This document shows positions 17,159 to 25,547 of a stretch of DNA of 64,000 nt, in pieces (position 1 is the first letter of the stretch; the number at the start of each line of letters is the position of its first letter). The notes under the pieces are model-generated. The model saw only the letters and a program-made list of their open reading frames with translations. It made no database searches and was not told the DNA's origin. Source of the stretch: Ruminococcus gauvreauii (lineage in GTDB: Bacteria > Bacillota > Clostridia > Lachnospirales > Lachnospiraceae); assembly GCF_025151995.1 (NCBI RefSeq), contig NZ_CP102290.1:3844001-3908000 (forward strand), read 5' to 3'. The position numbers and the translations under genes were made by a program.

Positions 17159-17191
17159 ATAGAGTAATAGGCTGTTCGGGAGGAAAAAATC

Positions 17192-18274
17192 ATGGAATAT
17201 AACATAGCGTTGATTCCGGGCGATGGAATCGGTCCGGAAATTGTCGGAGAAGCAAAGAACGTACTGGATAAGGTATGCGAAAAATTCAAGCATGAGTTTC
17301 ATTATACAACTCTGCTGCTGGGCGGAGCATCCATTGATGCGAACGGTGTCCCGCTGACAGACGAGACGATCGCTCAGGCAAAGGCATCGGATGCCATTCT
17401 GATGGGCTCGATCGGAGGGGATGCCGCGACATCTCCCTGGTATCAGCTGGAACCGTCCAAACGGCCGGAGGCAGGACTTCTGGCGATCCGCAAAGCCCTG
17501 AACCTGTTCGCGAATCTGCGCCCGGCATATCTTTATGAGGAGCTCAAGGCGGCGTGCCCGCTGCGTGATGATATCATCGGAGCAGGATTTGATATGATGA
17601 TCATGCGTGAGCTGACGGGCGGACTGTATTTTGGAGAACGCAGAACAGTCGAGGAAAACGGGGTCAGAAAAGCGATTGATACTCTGACATACGATGAAAA
17701 TGAAATACGCAGGATAGCGAAAAGAGGATTTGACATTGCCATGAAACGCCGCAGGAAGGTGACGAGTGTCGATAAGGCAAACGTCCTGGATTCCTCCAGG
17801 CTGTGGAGAAGCGTTGTTGAGGAAGTGGCAAAAGATTATCCGGAAGTGACACTGGAACACATGCTGGTGGACAACTGCGCGATGCAGCTGGTCAGAAATC
17901 CGGGGCAGTTCGATGTGATCCTTACGGAAAATATGTTTGGCGATATTCTGTCGGATGAGGCCAGTATGGTAACCGGATCGATCGGCATGCTGTCTTCAGC
18001 AAGCCTTAATGAGACGAAACTGGGACTCTACGAACCGAGTCATGGCTCTGCACCGGATATTGCGGGCAAAAACATGGCAAATCCGATCGCAACGATCCTT
18101 TCAGCTGCCATGATGCTGCGCTATTCGCTGGATCTTGATGAGGAGGCGGATGCAGTGGAAGCGGCCGTGAAAAAAGTTCTCGCGGATGGTTACCGCACCG
18201 TGGATATTATGTCGGATGGCTGTACGCAGCTTGGAACTGTTGAAATGGGCAGAATGATTGTTCAGAACATATAG
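17192..18274 (+). CDS. leuB: 3-isopropylmalate dehydrogenase
   Basis: 360 residues. Oxidatively decarboxylates 3-isopropylmalate to 2-ketoisocaproate with NAD+ in leucine synthesis. The N-terminal IALIPGDGIGPEIV, the metal/substrate strand LTENMFGDILSDEASM and the NAD-binding EPSHGSAPDIAGKNMANP are all typical. GGAGG precedes the ATG. First gene of a branched-chain amino-acid operon with ilvD (22 nt downstream) and ilvB. leuA, leuC and leuD are not in the window. Confidence 0.95.
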   Translation: MEYNIALIPGDGIGPEIVGEAKNVLDKVCEKFKHEFHYTTLLLGGASIDANGVPLTDETIAQAKASDAILMGSIGGDAATSPWYQLEPSKRPEAGLLAIRKALNLFANLRPAYLYEELKAACPLRDDIIGAGFDMMIMRELTGGLYFGERRTVEENGVRKAIDTLTYDENEIRRIAKRGFDIAMKRRRKVTSVDKANVLDSSRLWRSVVEEVAKDYPEVTLEHMLVDNCAMQLVRNPGQFDVILTENMFGDILSDEASMVTGSIGMLSSASLNETKLGLYEPSHGSAPDIAGKNMANPIATILSAAMMLRYSLDLDEEADAVEAAVKKVLADGYRTVDIMSDGCTQLGTVEMGRMIVQNI

Positions 18275-18296
18275 ATGAAAAAGGAGAGAGACGGAT

Positions 18297-19967
18297 ATGA
18301 GAAGTGATGCAGTAAAAAAAGGCGTGCAGCAGGCGCCGCACAGATCTCTGTTCAATGCGCTTGGAATGACAAAAGAAGAGATGGATAAACCACTGATCGG
18401 TATTGTGAGCTCTTATAACGAAATCGTACCGGGACATATGAACCTGGATAAGATTGTAGAGGCGGTTAAGATGGGCGTCGCACTCGCCGGAGGCGTACCG
18501 CGCGTATTTCCGGCGATCGCTGTCTGTGACGGCATCGCGATGGGACACATAGGTATGAAGTATTCACTGGTCACAAGAGACCTGATCGCAGATTCAACAG
18601 AGGCTATGGCACTGGCACATCAGTTTGATGCACTTGTAATGGTTCCGAATTGTGATAAGAATGTTCCCGGTCTTCTGATGGCGGCAGCGAGAATCAATGT
18701 TCCTACCGTGTTTGTGAGCGGCGGTCCGATGCTGGCAGGTCATGTCAAAGGACACAAAACAAGTCTCTCCAGCATGTTTGAGGCAGTGGGCGCACATGCG
18801 GCGGGAAAATACTCAGATGCGGATGTGGAAGAATATGAGTGCAAGGCATGTCCGACCTGTGGTTCATGTTCCGGAATGTATACGGCAAACAGCATGAACT
18901 GCCTGACGGAAGTACTCGGCATGGGCCTTCAGGGAAACGGCACGATCCCGGCCGTGTATTCCGAACGGATCCGTCTCGCGAAACATGCGGGGATGCAGGT
19001 GATGGAACTTTTGAAAAAGGATATCCGTCCGCGTGATATCATGACGGAAGAAGCAGTGATCAATGCGCTGACTGTTGATATGGCGCTCGGCTGCTCGACG
19101 AACAGTATGCTGCATCTGCCTGCGATCGCACATGAGATTGGAATGGACTTTAAAATTCCGTATGCGAATGAGATCAGCGCAAAGACCCCGAATCTGTGCC
19201 ACCTGGCACCGGCAGGACCGACTTATATGGAAGATCTCAATGAGGCCGGCGGTGTCTATGCAGTCATGAATGAACTGAACAAAAAAGGACTGCTGAACAC
19301 AGAATGCATGACAGTAACGGGTAAGACCGTCGGAGAAAATATCAAAGACTGTATAAATCTGAATCCGGAAGTTATCCGTCCGATTGAAAATCCATACAGT
19401 GAGACCGGGGGGCTTGCGGTACTGCAGGGCAACCTTGCGCCTGACGGCAGTGTCGTCAAGCGTTCTGCGGTTGTCGAGGAGATGCTGGTACACGAAGGAC
19501 CTGCACGTGTGTTTGAATGTGAGGAGGATGCAAGTGAGGCGATCCTTTCCGGAAAGATAAAGGAAGGCGATGTTGTGGTCATCCGCTATGAAGGACCCAA
19601 AGGAGGACCGGGGATGCGTGAGATGCTGAACCCAACTTCCCAGATAGCAGGAATGGGTCTCGGTTCTTCTGTAGCCCTGATCACGGACGGAAGATTCAGC
19701 GGAGCATCCAGAGGGGCTTCGATCGGCCATGTTTCACCGGAAGCGGCAGTTGGAGGACCGATCGCTCTTATTGAAGAAGGAGATATGATCCGGATTGACA
19801 TTCCGAATAACAGTCTGAATGTCGGAGTGAGTGATGAGGAAATGGCAGCCAGGAAGAAAAAATGGCAGCCGAAGCAGCCGAAAGTCACGACAGGCTATCT
19901 GGCGCGTTACGCTTCCATGGTAACTTCGGGGGACCGCGGTGCCGTACTGGAAATTCCGAAAAATTAA
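18297..19967 (+). CDS. ilvD: Dihydroxy-acid dehydratase
   Basis: 556 residues. Fe-S enzyme that dehydrates 2,3-dihydroxyisovalerate and 2,3-dihydroxymethylvalerate in valine and isoleucine synthesis. Cluster cysteines lie in FPAIAVCDG (C77), PNCDKNVPGLL (C119) and PTCGSCSGMYTANSMN (C191 in GSCSGM); the C-terminal ITDGRFSGASRG signature is also present. Second gene of the leuB-ilvD-ilvB operon; ilvB begins 11 nt after its stop. Confidence 0.95.
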   Translation: MRSDAVKKGVQQAPHRSLFNALGMTKEEMDKPLIGIVSSYNEIVPGHMNLDKIVEAVKMGVALAGGVPRVFPAIAVCDGIAMGHIGMKYSLVTRDLIADSTEAMALAHQFDALVMVPNCDKNVPGLLMAAARINVPTVFVSGGPMLAGHVKGHKTSLSSMFEAVGAHAAGKYSDADVEEYECKACPTCGSCSGMYTANSMNCLTEVLGMGLQGNGTIPAVYSERIRLAKHAGMQVMELLKKDIRPRDIMTEEAVINALTVDMALGCSTNSMLHLPAIAHEIGMDFKIPYANEISAKTPNLCHLAPAGPTYMEDLNEAGGVYAVMNELNKKGLLNTECMTVTGKTVGENIKDCINLNPEVIRPIENPYSETGGLAVLQGNLAPDGSVVKRSAVVEEMLVHEGPARVFECEEDASEAILSGKIKEGDVVVIRYEGPKGGPGMREMLNPTSQIAGMGLGSSVALITDGRFSGASRGASIGHVSPEAAVGGPIALIEEGDMIRIDIPNNSLNVGVSDEEMAARKKKWQPKQPKVTTGYLARYASMVTSGDRGAVLEIPKN

Positions 19968-19978
19968 GGAGGTAGCCT

Positions 19979-21661
19979 ATGCAGTTAACAGGTTCAGAGA
20001 TTATTATAGAATGTTTGAAGGAACAGGGTGTAGACACTGTTTTTGGATATCCGGGAGGGACGATCCTGAATGTATATGATGAATTATATCGTCATCAGGA
20101 CGAGATCAACCATATTTTGACTTCACACGAACAGGGTGCGTCACACGCGGCTGATGGATATGCGAGAGCTACCGGAAAAGTCGGCGTCTGTTTTGCTACC
20201 TCAGGTCCGGGTGCGACCAACCTGGTAACAGGTATCGCAACGGCGTATATGGATTCGATTCCGATCGTTGCAATCACCGCGAACGTGGGAGTTCCGCTGC
20301 TTGGAAAAGACAGTTTTCAGGAGATTGACATTGCCGGTGTGGTGATGCCGATCACGAAACACAGCATGATCGTAAAAGATGTCACGAAACTGGCAGATAC
20401 GATTCGCAGAGCGTTTCATATTGCACAGTCCGGCCGTCCGGGACCGGTGCTCGTGGATGTGACAAAAGATGTCACAGCTTTAAAAGCGGAATATTCTTAC
20501 CGTGAACCGGAAGTGGTTATTCCGAGTACGGAAAAACTCACAATGCATGATATTGAGCAGGCAGTTCAGATGATCGCAAAGGCGAAAAAGCCGTTTATCA
20601 TGATCGGAGGAGGCGCAATTCTCGCGGATGCCGCGGAGGAAGTCCGCACATTTGTACATAAGGTCAACGCCCCGGTGGCATCTTCCCTGATGGGAAAAGG
20701 TGCGTTCCCGGAGGACGATGAGCTTTATACCGGAATGATCGGCATGCACGGAACAAAGACATCAAACCTCGGGGTAATGGAGAGCGACCTCCTGATCACG
20801 ATCGGAGCGCGGTTCAGTGATCGTGTGACGGGGAATACGGAAACATTCGCGCGTAAGGCGAAGATTCTCCAGATTGATGTGGATGCGGCTGAGATTAACA
20901 AAAACGTGGTGGTGGATGCCAGCGTTATCGGCGATGTGAAAGAAGTACTGAAGCTTTTAAACGAGCAGATTCCAAAGCAGGGGCATGAAGAATGGCTGGA
21001 GCATATCCGGGATATGAAAGAACGGTATCCGATGCAGTACAATACGACCGGGCTTACCGGACCGTGCGTAATTGAAGCACTGTACGAGGCGACGAACGGT
21101 GAAGCAATCGTGACGACAGATGTAGGTCAGCACCAGATGTGGGCGGCTCAGTATTATAAATATACACAGCCGCGTACGTTTATCACTTCCGGCGGCCTTG
21201 GAACGATGGGATACGGTCTCGGAGCTGCCATTGGGGCCAAATTCGGAAGACCGGATAAGATAGTTGTCAACGTCGGCGGAGACGGCTGCTTCCGTATGAA
21301 TATGAATGAGATCGCCACAGCCGTGCGCAATGAGCTGCCGATTATCCAGCTGGTGATCAATAACCATGTGCTGGGGATGGTGAGACAGTGGCAGACGTTG
21401 TTCTATGAGAAACGATATTCGCATACGGTATTGAATGACAAGACGGATTTTGTGAAGGTTGCGGAAGCCATGGGTGCAGTCGGTATACGGGTAACGAAGA
21501 AGTCTGAGATCGTGCCGGCGCTTAAAAAGGCAATCGAACTGAATACGACGGTTGTGATCGACTGTCAGATCGACAGTGATGATAAAGTATTCCCGATGGT
21601 TCCTGCGGGAGCATCCATCGAGGAAGTTTTTGATGAACAGGATTTAATAATTAAAGAGTAA
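19979..21661 (+). CDS. ilvB: Acetolactate synthase, large (catalytic) subunit
   Basis: 560 residues, ThDP-dependent. Condenses pyruvate with pyruvate or 2-ketobutyrate. Glu51 in SHEQGASHAADGYAR activates ThDP; the C-terminal ThDP motif GDGCFRMNMNEIATAVRNELP is intact, and FAD-binding middle-domain features are present. It ends the leuB-ilvD-ilvB operon. No ilvN small regulatory subunit gene follows, so feedback regulation must come from an unlinked subunit or be absent. The anabolic form is favoured by context over the catabolic AlsS. Confidence 0.92.
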   Translation: MQLTGSEIIIECLKEQGVDTVFGYPGGTILNVYDELYRHQDEINHILTSHEQGASHAADGYARATGKVGVCFATSGPGATNLVTGIATAYMDSIPIVAITANVGVPLLGKDSFQEIDIAGVVMPITKHSMIVKDVTKLADTIRRAFHIAQSGRPGPVLVDVTKDVTALKAEYSYREPEVVIPSTEKLTMHDIEQAVQMIAKAKKPFIMIGGGAILADAAEEVRTFVHKVNAPVASSLMGKGAFPEDDELYTGMIGMHGTKTSNLGVMESDLLITIGARFSDRVTGNTETFARKAKILQIDVDAAEINKNVVVDASVIGDVKEVLKLLNEQIPKQGHEEWLEHIRDMKERYPMQYNTTGLTGPCVIEALYEATNGEAIVTTDVGQHQMWAAQYYKYTQPRTFITSGGLGTMGYGLGAAIGAKFGRPDKIVVNVGGDGCFRMNMNEIATAVRNELPIIQLVINNHVLGMVRQWQTLFYEKRYSHTVLNDKTDFVKVAEAMGAVGIRVTKKSEIVPALKKAIELNTTVVIDCQIDSDDKVFPMVPAGASIEEVFDEQDLIIKE

Positions 21662-21666
21662 AGATA

Positions 21667-21695
21667 TTGACAGGAAAATAACAAAGCAGTATGAT
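21667..21695 (+). promoter_or_regulatory. Strong promoter of serC-serA
   Basis: Perfect TTGACA (21667-21672), 17-nt spacer, TATGAT (21690-21695). The predicted start (about 21702) coincides with the first bases of a 13-bp perfect inverted repeat. Confidence 0.75.
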
Positions 21696-21700
21696 ATCTT

Positions 21701-21731
21701 GTAACAGTTCAGATGCCGTCTGAACTGTTAC
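21701..21731. repeat. Perfect 13-bp inverted repeat at the serC transcription start
   Basis: GTAACAGTTCAGA (21701-21713) / TCTGAACTGTTAC (21719-21731) with a 5-nt loop. It would form a hairpin at the extreme 5' end of the serC-serA mRNA, or act as an operator. The arm GTAACAGTTCAG is the same sequence as the terminal repeat of the palindromic element at 55210-55362, so it may be a relic of that element family. The T run expected of a terminator is weak. Confidence 0.65.
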
Positions 21732-21769
21732 GATGTTTTAAGAACAATGACATTTAGGAGGAGAAGAAA

Positions 21770-22852
21770 GTGAGTAGAGTGTATAATTTTTCGGCAGGAC
21801 CGGCTGTACTGCCGGAGGAAGTGTTAAAGGAAGCGCAGGCGGAGATGCTGGATTACCGCGGGACGGGAATGTCTGTGATGGAGATGAGTCATCGCTCGAA
21901 AGCTTTTGATGAGATTATCAGTCAGACGGAAGCGGACCTGCGCGAACTGATGCAGATTCCGGATAATTATAAAGTACTGTTCATGCAGGGCGGAGCATCC
22001 CTGCAGTTTGCGATGATCCCGATGAATTTCATGAAACATAAAAAAGCAGATTATATCGTGACCGGACAGTGGGCGAAAAAGGCATATCAGGAAGCATGCA
22101 AATACGGGACGGCAAATAAAATCGCGACGTCTGAAGACAAAACATTTTCTTATATCCCTGACTGTTCGGATCTTCCGGTCAGCGAGGATGCGGATTATGT
22201 CTATATCTGTGAAAACAATACGATCTATGGAACGAAATTCAAAGAACTCCCGAATACGAAAGGGAAGGATCTGATCGCAGATGTATCTTCCTGCTTCTTA
22301 TCGGAACCTGTGGATGTATCAAAATATGCAATGATTTACGGAGGGGTGCAGAAAAATATCGGTCCGGCGGGCATGGTGATCGGAATCATCCGTGAAGACC
22401 TGATCAGCGAAGACGTGATGCCGGGGACACCGACGATGATGCAGTATAAAACATATGCGGATAACAACTCGATGTATAATACACCGAACTGTTACTGTAT
22501 TTATATGTGCGGAAAGGTTTTCCAGTGGATTAAACGCATGGGCGGCCTGGAAGCAATGAAATTACATAACGAGAAAAAAGCGGCAATTCTTTATGATTTC
22601 CTGGATCAGAGCAAGATGTTCAGCGGAACGGTCGTAAAAGAAGACCGCTCGCTGATGAACGTACCTTTTGTGACGGGAGATCAGGATCTGGATGCAAAAT
22701 TTGTAGCGGAGTCAAAAGCTGCAGGTTTTGAAAATCTGAAAGGTCACAGAACAGTCGGCGGCATGAGGGCAAGTATTTACAATGCTATGCCGATGGAAGG
22801 TGTGGAAAAGCTGGTAGCATTTATGAAAAAATTTGAAGAGGAGAATCTGTAA
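21770..22852 (+). CDS. serC: Phosphoserine aminotransferase
   Basis: 360 residues. PLP enzyme that transaminates 3-phosphohydroxypyruvate with glutamate to give O-phosphoserine; also used for pyridoxal phosphate synthesis. Starts with the family's YNFSAGPAVLPEEVL; PLP-binding Lys195 lies in YGGVQKNIGPAG. GTG start at 21770, fixed by AGGAGG 7 nt upstream. serA follows with only 1 nt between stop and start, so the pair is coupled. A phosphoserine phosphatase gene (serB) is not adjacent. Confidence 0.95.
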   Translation: MSRVYNFSAGPAVLPEEVLKEAQAEMLDYRGTGMSVMEMSHRSKAFDEIISQTEADLRELMQIPDNYKVLFMQGGASLQFAMIPMNFMKHKKADYIVTGQWAKKAYQEACKYGTANKIATSEDKTFSYIPDCSDLPVSEDADYVYICENNTIYGTKFKELPNTKGKDLIADVSSCFLSEPVDVSKYAMIYGGVQKNIGPAGMVIGIIREDLISEDVMPGTPTMMQYKTYADNNSMYNTPNCYCIYMCGKVFQWIKRMGGLEAMKLHNEKKAAILYDFLDQSKMFSGTVVKEDRSLMNVPFVTGDQDLDAKFVAESKAAGFENLKGHRTVGGMRASIYNAMPMEGVEKLVAFMKKFEEENL

Positions 22853-22853
22853 C

Positions 22854-24017
22854 ATGTATAAATATCATTGCCTGAATCCGATTTCAAATGTTGGAATCGA
22901 ACGCTTTACGGATCGGTATATCGAGACAGAAAATATGGAAGAGGCGGATGCAGTCCTGGTCCGCAGTGCGAACATGAAGGATATGAACTTTCCTGCTAAT
23001 CTGAAGGTGATAGCAAGGGCGGGAGCAGGTGTCAATAATATTCCTTTAGGCAAATGTGCAGATGAAGGAATCGTCGTATTCAATACGCCGGGCGCGAATG
23101 CAAACGGTGTGAAAGAGCTTGTGATCGCCGGCATGCTGCTGGCATCCCGTGATATCGTAGGCGGTATTGAGTGGGTGGAGAGTGAGCAGAACGTAGAAGA
23201 TATTGGAAAGCTGGCAGAGAAGAAGAAAAAACAGTTCGCAGGATGTGAGATCAGCGGCAAGAAACTTGGAATCATCGGTCTCGGTGCGATCGGTGTCATG
23301 GTGGCAAATGCGGCGACACATCTGGGCATGGAAGTCTACGGATATGATCCGTATATTTCTGTGGAGGCTGCATGGAATCTGTCCAGAACGATCAAACATA
23401 TCGATAATCTGGAGACACTGTACCGAGAGTGTGATTATATTACGATCCATGTACCGCTGCTGGAAGAGACCCGAGGGATGATCAACGCGGAGGCGATCCA
23501 AATGATGAAGGACGGTGTTGTGATCCTCAATTTTGCCAGAGATATCCTTGTAGATGAAAAAGCGCTGGTCGAAGCACTGGAAAACAACAAAGTAAAGAAA
23601 TACGTAACAGACTTTGCGAATCCGGTTGTTGCAGGGGTCAGAAACACACTGGTAACGCCTCATCTGGGCGCTTCCACAGAAGAATCCGAGGACAACTGTG
23701 CGCGGATGGCGGTCAAGGAAATCATGGATTATCTGGAAAACGGGAACATTAAAAATTCGGTGAACTATCCGAATTGTGATATGGGCAGCTGCGTGGTGGC
23801 AGGGAGAATTGCCATCCATCACAAAAACATCATCAATATGATCAGCCAGTTTACAGCAGTTTTTGGAGAAGCCGGTGTCAATATCAGTGATATGACGAAT
23901 AAGAGCAAAGGTGATTATGCGTACACACTGCTGGACCTTCAGACAAAGCCTACGCAGGAAGTTGTGGATAAATTGAGAAAATTAGATGGCGTATTGAGGG
24001 TTCGTATAGTAAAATAA
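22854..24017 (+). CDS. serA: D-3-phosphoglycerate dehydrogenase
   Basis: 387 residues, the short form with a single C-terminal ACT domain (about 315-387). Oxidises 3-phosphoglycerate with NAD+ as the first step of serine synthesis. Rossmann motif GLGAIGVMVANAA, the substrate Arg in VIARAGAGVNNI, NFARD and the catalytic His in VTPHLGAS are visible. The ACT region (FGEAGVNISDMTNKSKG) may bind serine for feedback control. Start at ATG 22854, one base after the serC stop; GAGGAG lies in the end of serC. A strong terminator follows. Confidence 0.95.
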   Translation: MYKYHCLNPISNVGIERFTDRYIETENMEEADAVLVRSANMKDMNFPANLKVIARAGAGVNNIPLGKCADEGIVVFNTPGANANGVKELVIAGMLLASRDIVGGIEWVESEQNVEDIGKLAEKKKKQFAGCEISGKKLGIIGLGAIGVMVANAATHLGMEVYGYDPYISVEAAWNLSRTIKHIDNLETLYRECDYITIHVPLLEETRGMINAEAIQMMKDGVVILNFARDILVDEKALVEALENNKVKKYVTDFANPVVAGVRNTLVTPHLGASTEESEDNCARMAVKEIMDYLENGNIKNSVNYPNCDMGSCVVAGRIAIHHKNIINMISQFTAVFGEAGVNISDMTNKSKGDYAYTLLDLQTKPTQEVVDKLRKLDGVLRVRIVK

Positions 24018-24078
24018 AAGGGAGGGAGTCTGCCGCAAAATCAGCGTATGTATATTTTGCGGCAGCCCCGCCCTTTTT
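24018..24078 (+). terminator. Terminator after serC-serA
   Basis: Stem CTGCCGCAAAA (24030-24040) / TTTTGCGGCAG (24055-24065), extended outside by AAGGG / CCCTT, then TTTTT. A strong intrinsic terminator, yet the next genes (24119 onward) show no clear promoter of their own, so read-through may feed them. Confidence 0.85.
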
Positions 24079-24118
24079 GAGCTTTGAGAAATCGAATGCT
24101 TACGAACAGGAGCAGGGC

Positions 24119-24247
24119 ATGAGAAGATATGTAAAGCGTCTGAGACGCGCCAGAAGGAACTGGGTCTGGCTGCGGACCGTGATGTACCACCGCGAAAAAC
24201 TGGGACGAGCGTACCAGTCATTAAAAAACATTTGGAGAGGAAATTAA
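24119..24247 (+). CDS. 42-residue, highly basic small protein
   Basis: A short frame, MRRYVKRLRRARRNWVWLRT for its first 20 residues, ending ...IWRGN. 11 Arg and 3 Lys in 42 residues give a strong positive charge, with Trp/Tyr residues that could favour RNA or membrane contact. GGAG sits 6 nt before the ATG. The stop is 3 nt before the DUF1015 start, and the ribosome-binding site of DUF1015 (GGAGAGG) is inside this ORF, so translation of the two is probably coupled. It lies after the serA terminator. I do not recognise a family. It could be a real small protein or a leader ORF controlling DUF1015. Confidence 0.55.
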   Translation: MRRYVKRLRRARRNWVWLRTVMYHREKLGRAYQSLKNIWRGN

Positions 24248-24250
24248 AAA

Positions 24251-25492
24251 ATGGCGACAGTAAAACCATTCAGAGCAATTCGACCGACATCGGAGCTTGC
24301 ATCGCGGATAGCCGCGCTGCCATACGATGTATACAACCGTAAAGAAGCCTGCGAGGAAGTAAGGCGGGAGCCTCTGTCTTTTCTGAAGATCGACAGGGCT
24401 GAGACTCAGTTTCCGGACACCGTGGATACTTATGATCCAAAAGTATATGAAAAAGCGAAGTCAACCTTGAATAAAATGTACCGCGGAGGGTACTTTGTTA
24501 AAGACAGGTGGAACTGTTATTACCTTTATGAGCTGACGATGGGTGGAAGAGCGCAGACTGGTATTGTGGGATGTGCCTCGATTGATGATTACGAAAACGA
24601 AGTGATCCGCAAACACGAGAATACACGTCTCGAAAAAGAAATCGACCGGATCAACCACGTGGATGTCTGTGATGCGCAGACGGGTCCGATCTTTCTTACA
24701 TACCACAGAGATGAAACGCTGAAGCAGCTGATCAAAGATGCTAAGCGCAAACCGCCGGTCTATGATTTCGTGAGTGATGATAATATCAGGCACCGCGTAT
24801 GGGTGATCGACGACGCGGTCAAAGTCAAGGCGATGAGCGCGGCATTTGAACATGTCGACTGTCTCTATATTGCTGACGGACACCATCGCTGCGCATCTGC
24901 GGTGAAGGTTGGAAAAAAGAGACGGGAGAGTCATCCGGAGTACACCGGGGAAGAAGAGTTTAATTATTTTCTGTCAGTCCTTTTCCAGGAGGATGAGCTG
25001 AGTATCATGGATTATAACCGTGTAGTCAGGGACCTGAACGGGTACACGGCGGAAGAATTCATGGCAAAGGCAGCGGAGAAATTTGAGATAGAACCGGCGG
25101 GAAAAGCAGCCGTGCACCCGGATCAGAAAGGGACATTTGGGATGTATCTGGAGGGCACCTGGTACAGGCTGCGCATCAGAGAGGAATACACGTCAAAGGA
25201 TCCTGTGGAGGGGCTGGATGTATCGATTCTCCAGAATCACCTGCTGGGTCCGATTCTTGGAATCGAGGATCCGAAGACGGATGAGCGCATTGATTTTGTA
25301 GGAGGAATCCGCGGACTTGGAGAACTGGAACGCAGGGCAGACAGTGACTGCAAAGTCGCATTTTCCATGTATCCAACCTCGATTTCAGAATTGTTTGATG
25401 TGGCGGACGCACACCGTCTGATGCCGCCGAAATCAACCTGGTTTGAACCAAAACTTCGAAGCGGACTTTTCATCCATCAATTATCAGAGTAA
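24251..25492 (+). CDS. DUF1015 family protein associated with serine biosynthesis
   Basis: 413 residues, cytoplasmic. N-terminal VKPFRAIRPTSELASRIAALPYDVYN and the central YIADGHHRCASA are the DUF1015 hallmarks; the DGHHR motif recalls ParB/SerK-like domains. The function is unproven. It lies just downstream of serC-serA with no serB nearby, and such DUF1015 genes are commonly found beside serine biosynthesis genes, so a role in the phosphoserine/serine step is a reasonable inference. It starts 3 nt after a small basic ORF. glgB follows after 55 nt with its own AGGAGG. Confidence 0.82.
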   Translation: MATVKPFRAIRPTSELASRIAALPYDVYNRKEACEEVRREPLSFLKIDRAETQFPDTVDTYDPKVYEKAKSTLNKMYRGGYFVKDRWNCYYLYELTMGGRAQTGIVGCASIDDYENEVIRKHENTRLEKEIDRINHVDVCDAQTGPIFLTYHRDETLKQLIKDAKRKPPVYDFVSDDNIRHRVWVIDDAVKVKAMSAAFEHVDCLYIADGHHRCASAVKVGKKRRESHPEYTGEEEFNYFLSVLFQEDELSIMDYNRVVRDLNGYTAEEFMAKAAEKFEIEPAGKAAVHPDQKGTFGMYLEGTWYRLRIREEYTSKDPVEGLDVSILQNHLLGPILGIEDPKTDERIDFVGGIRGLGELERRADSDCKVAFSMYPTSISELFDVADAHRLMPPKSTWFEPKLRSGLFIHQLSE

Positions 25493-25547
25493 AAGAACAT
25501 GCCTGCGTGCGGGCGTTATCATATGAAAACCAGGAGGAACTTGTTAT

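Noticed and set aside
17100..17191. T-box or leader-peptide attenuator for leuB-ilvD-ilvB
   Set aside because: The leader is too short and lacks a T-box sequence or a Leu/Val/Ile-rich leader ORF.
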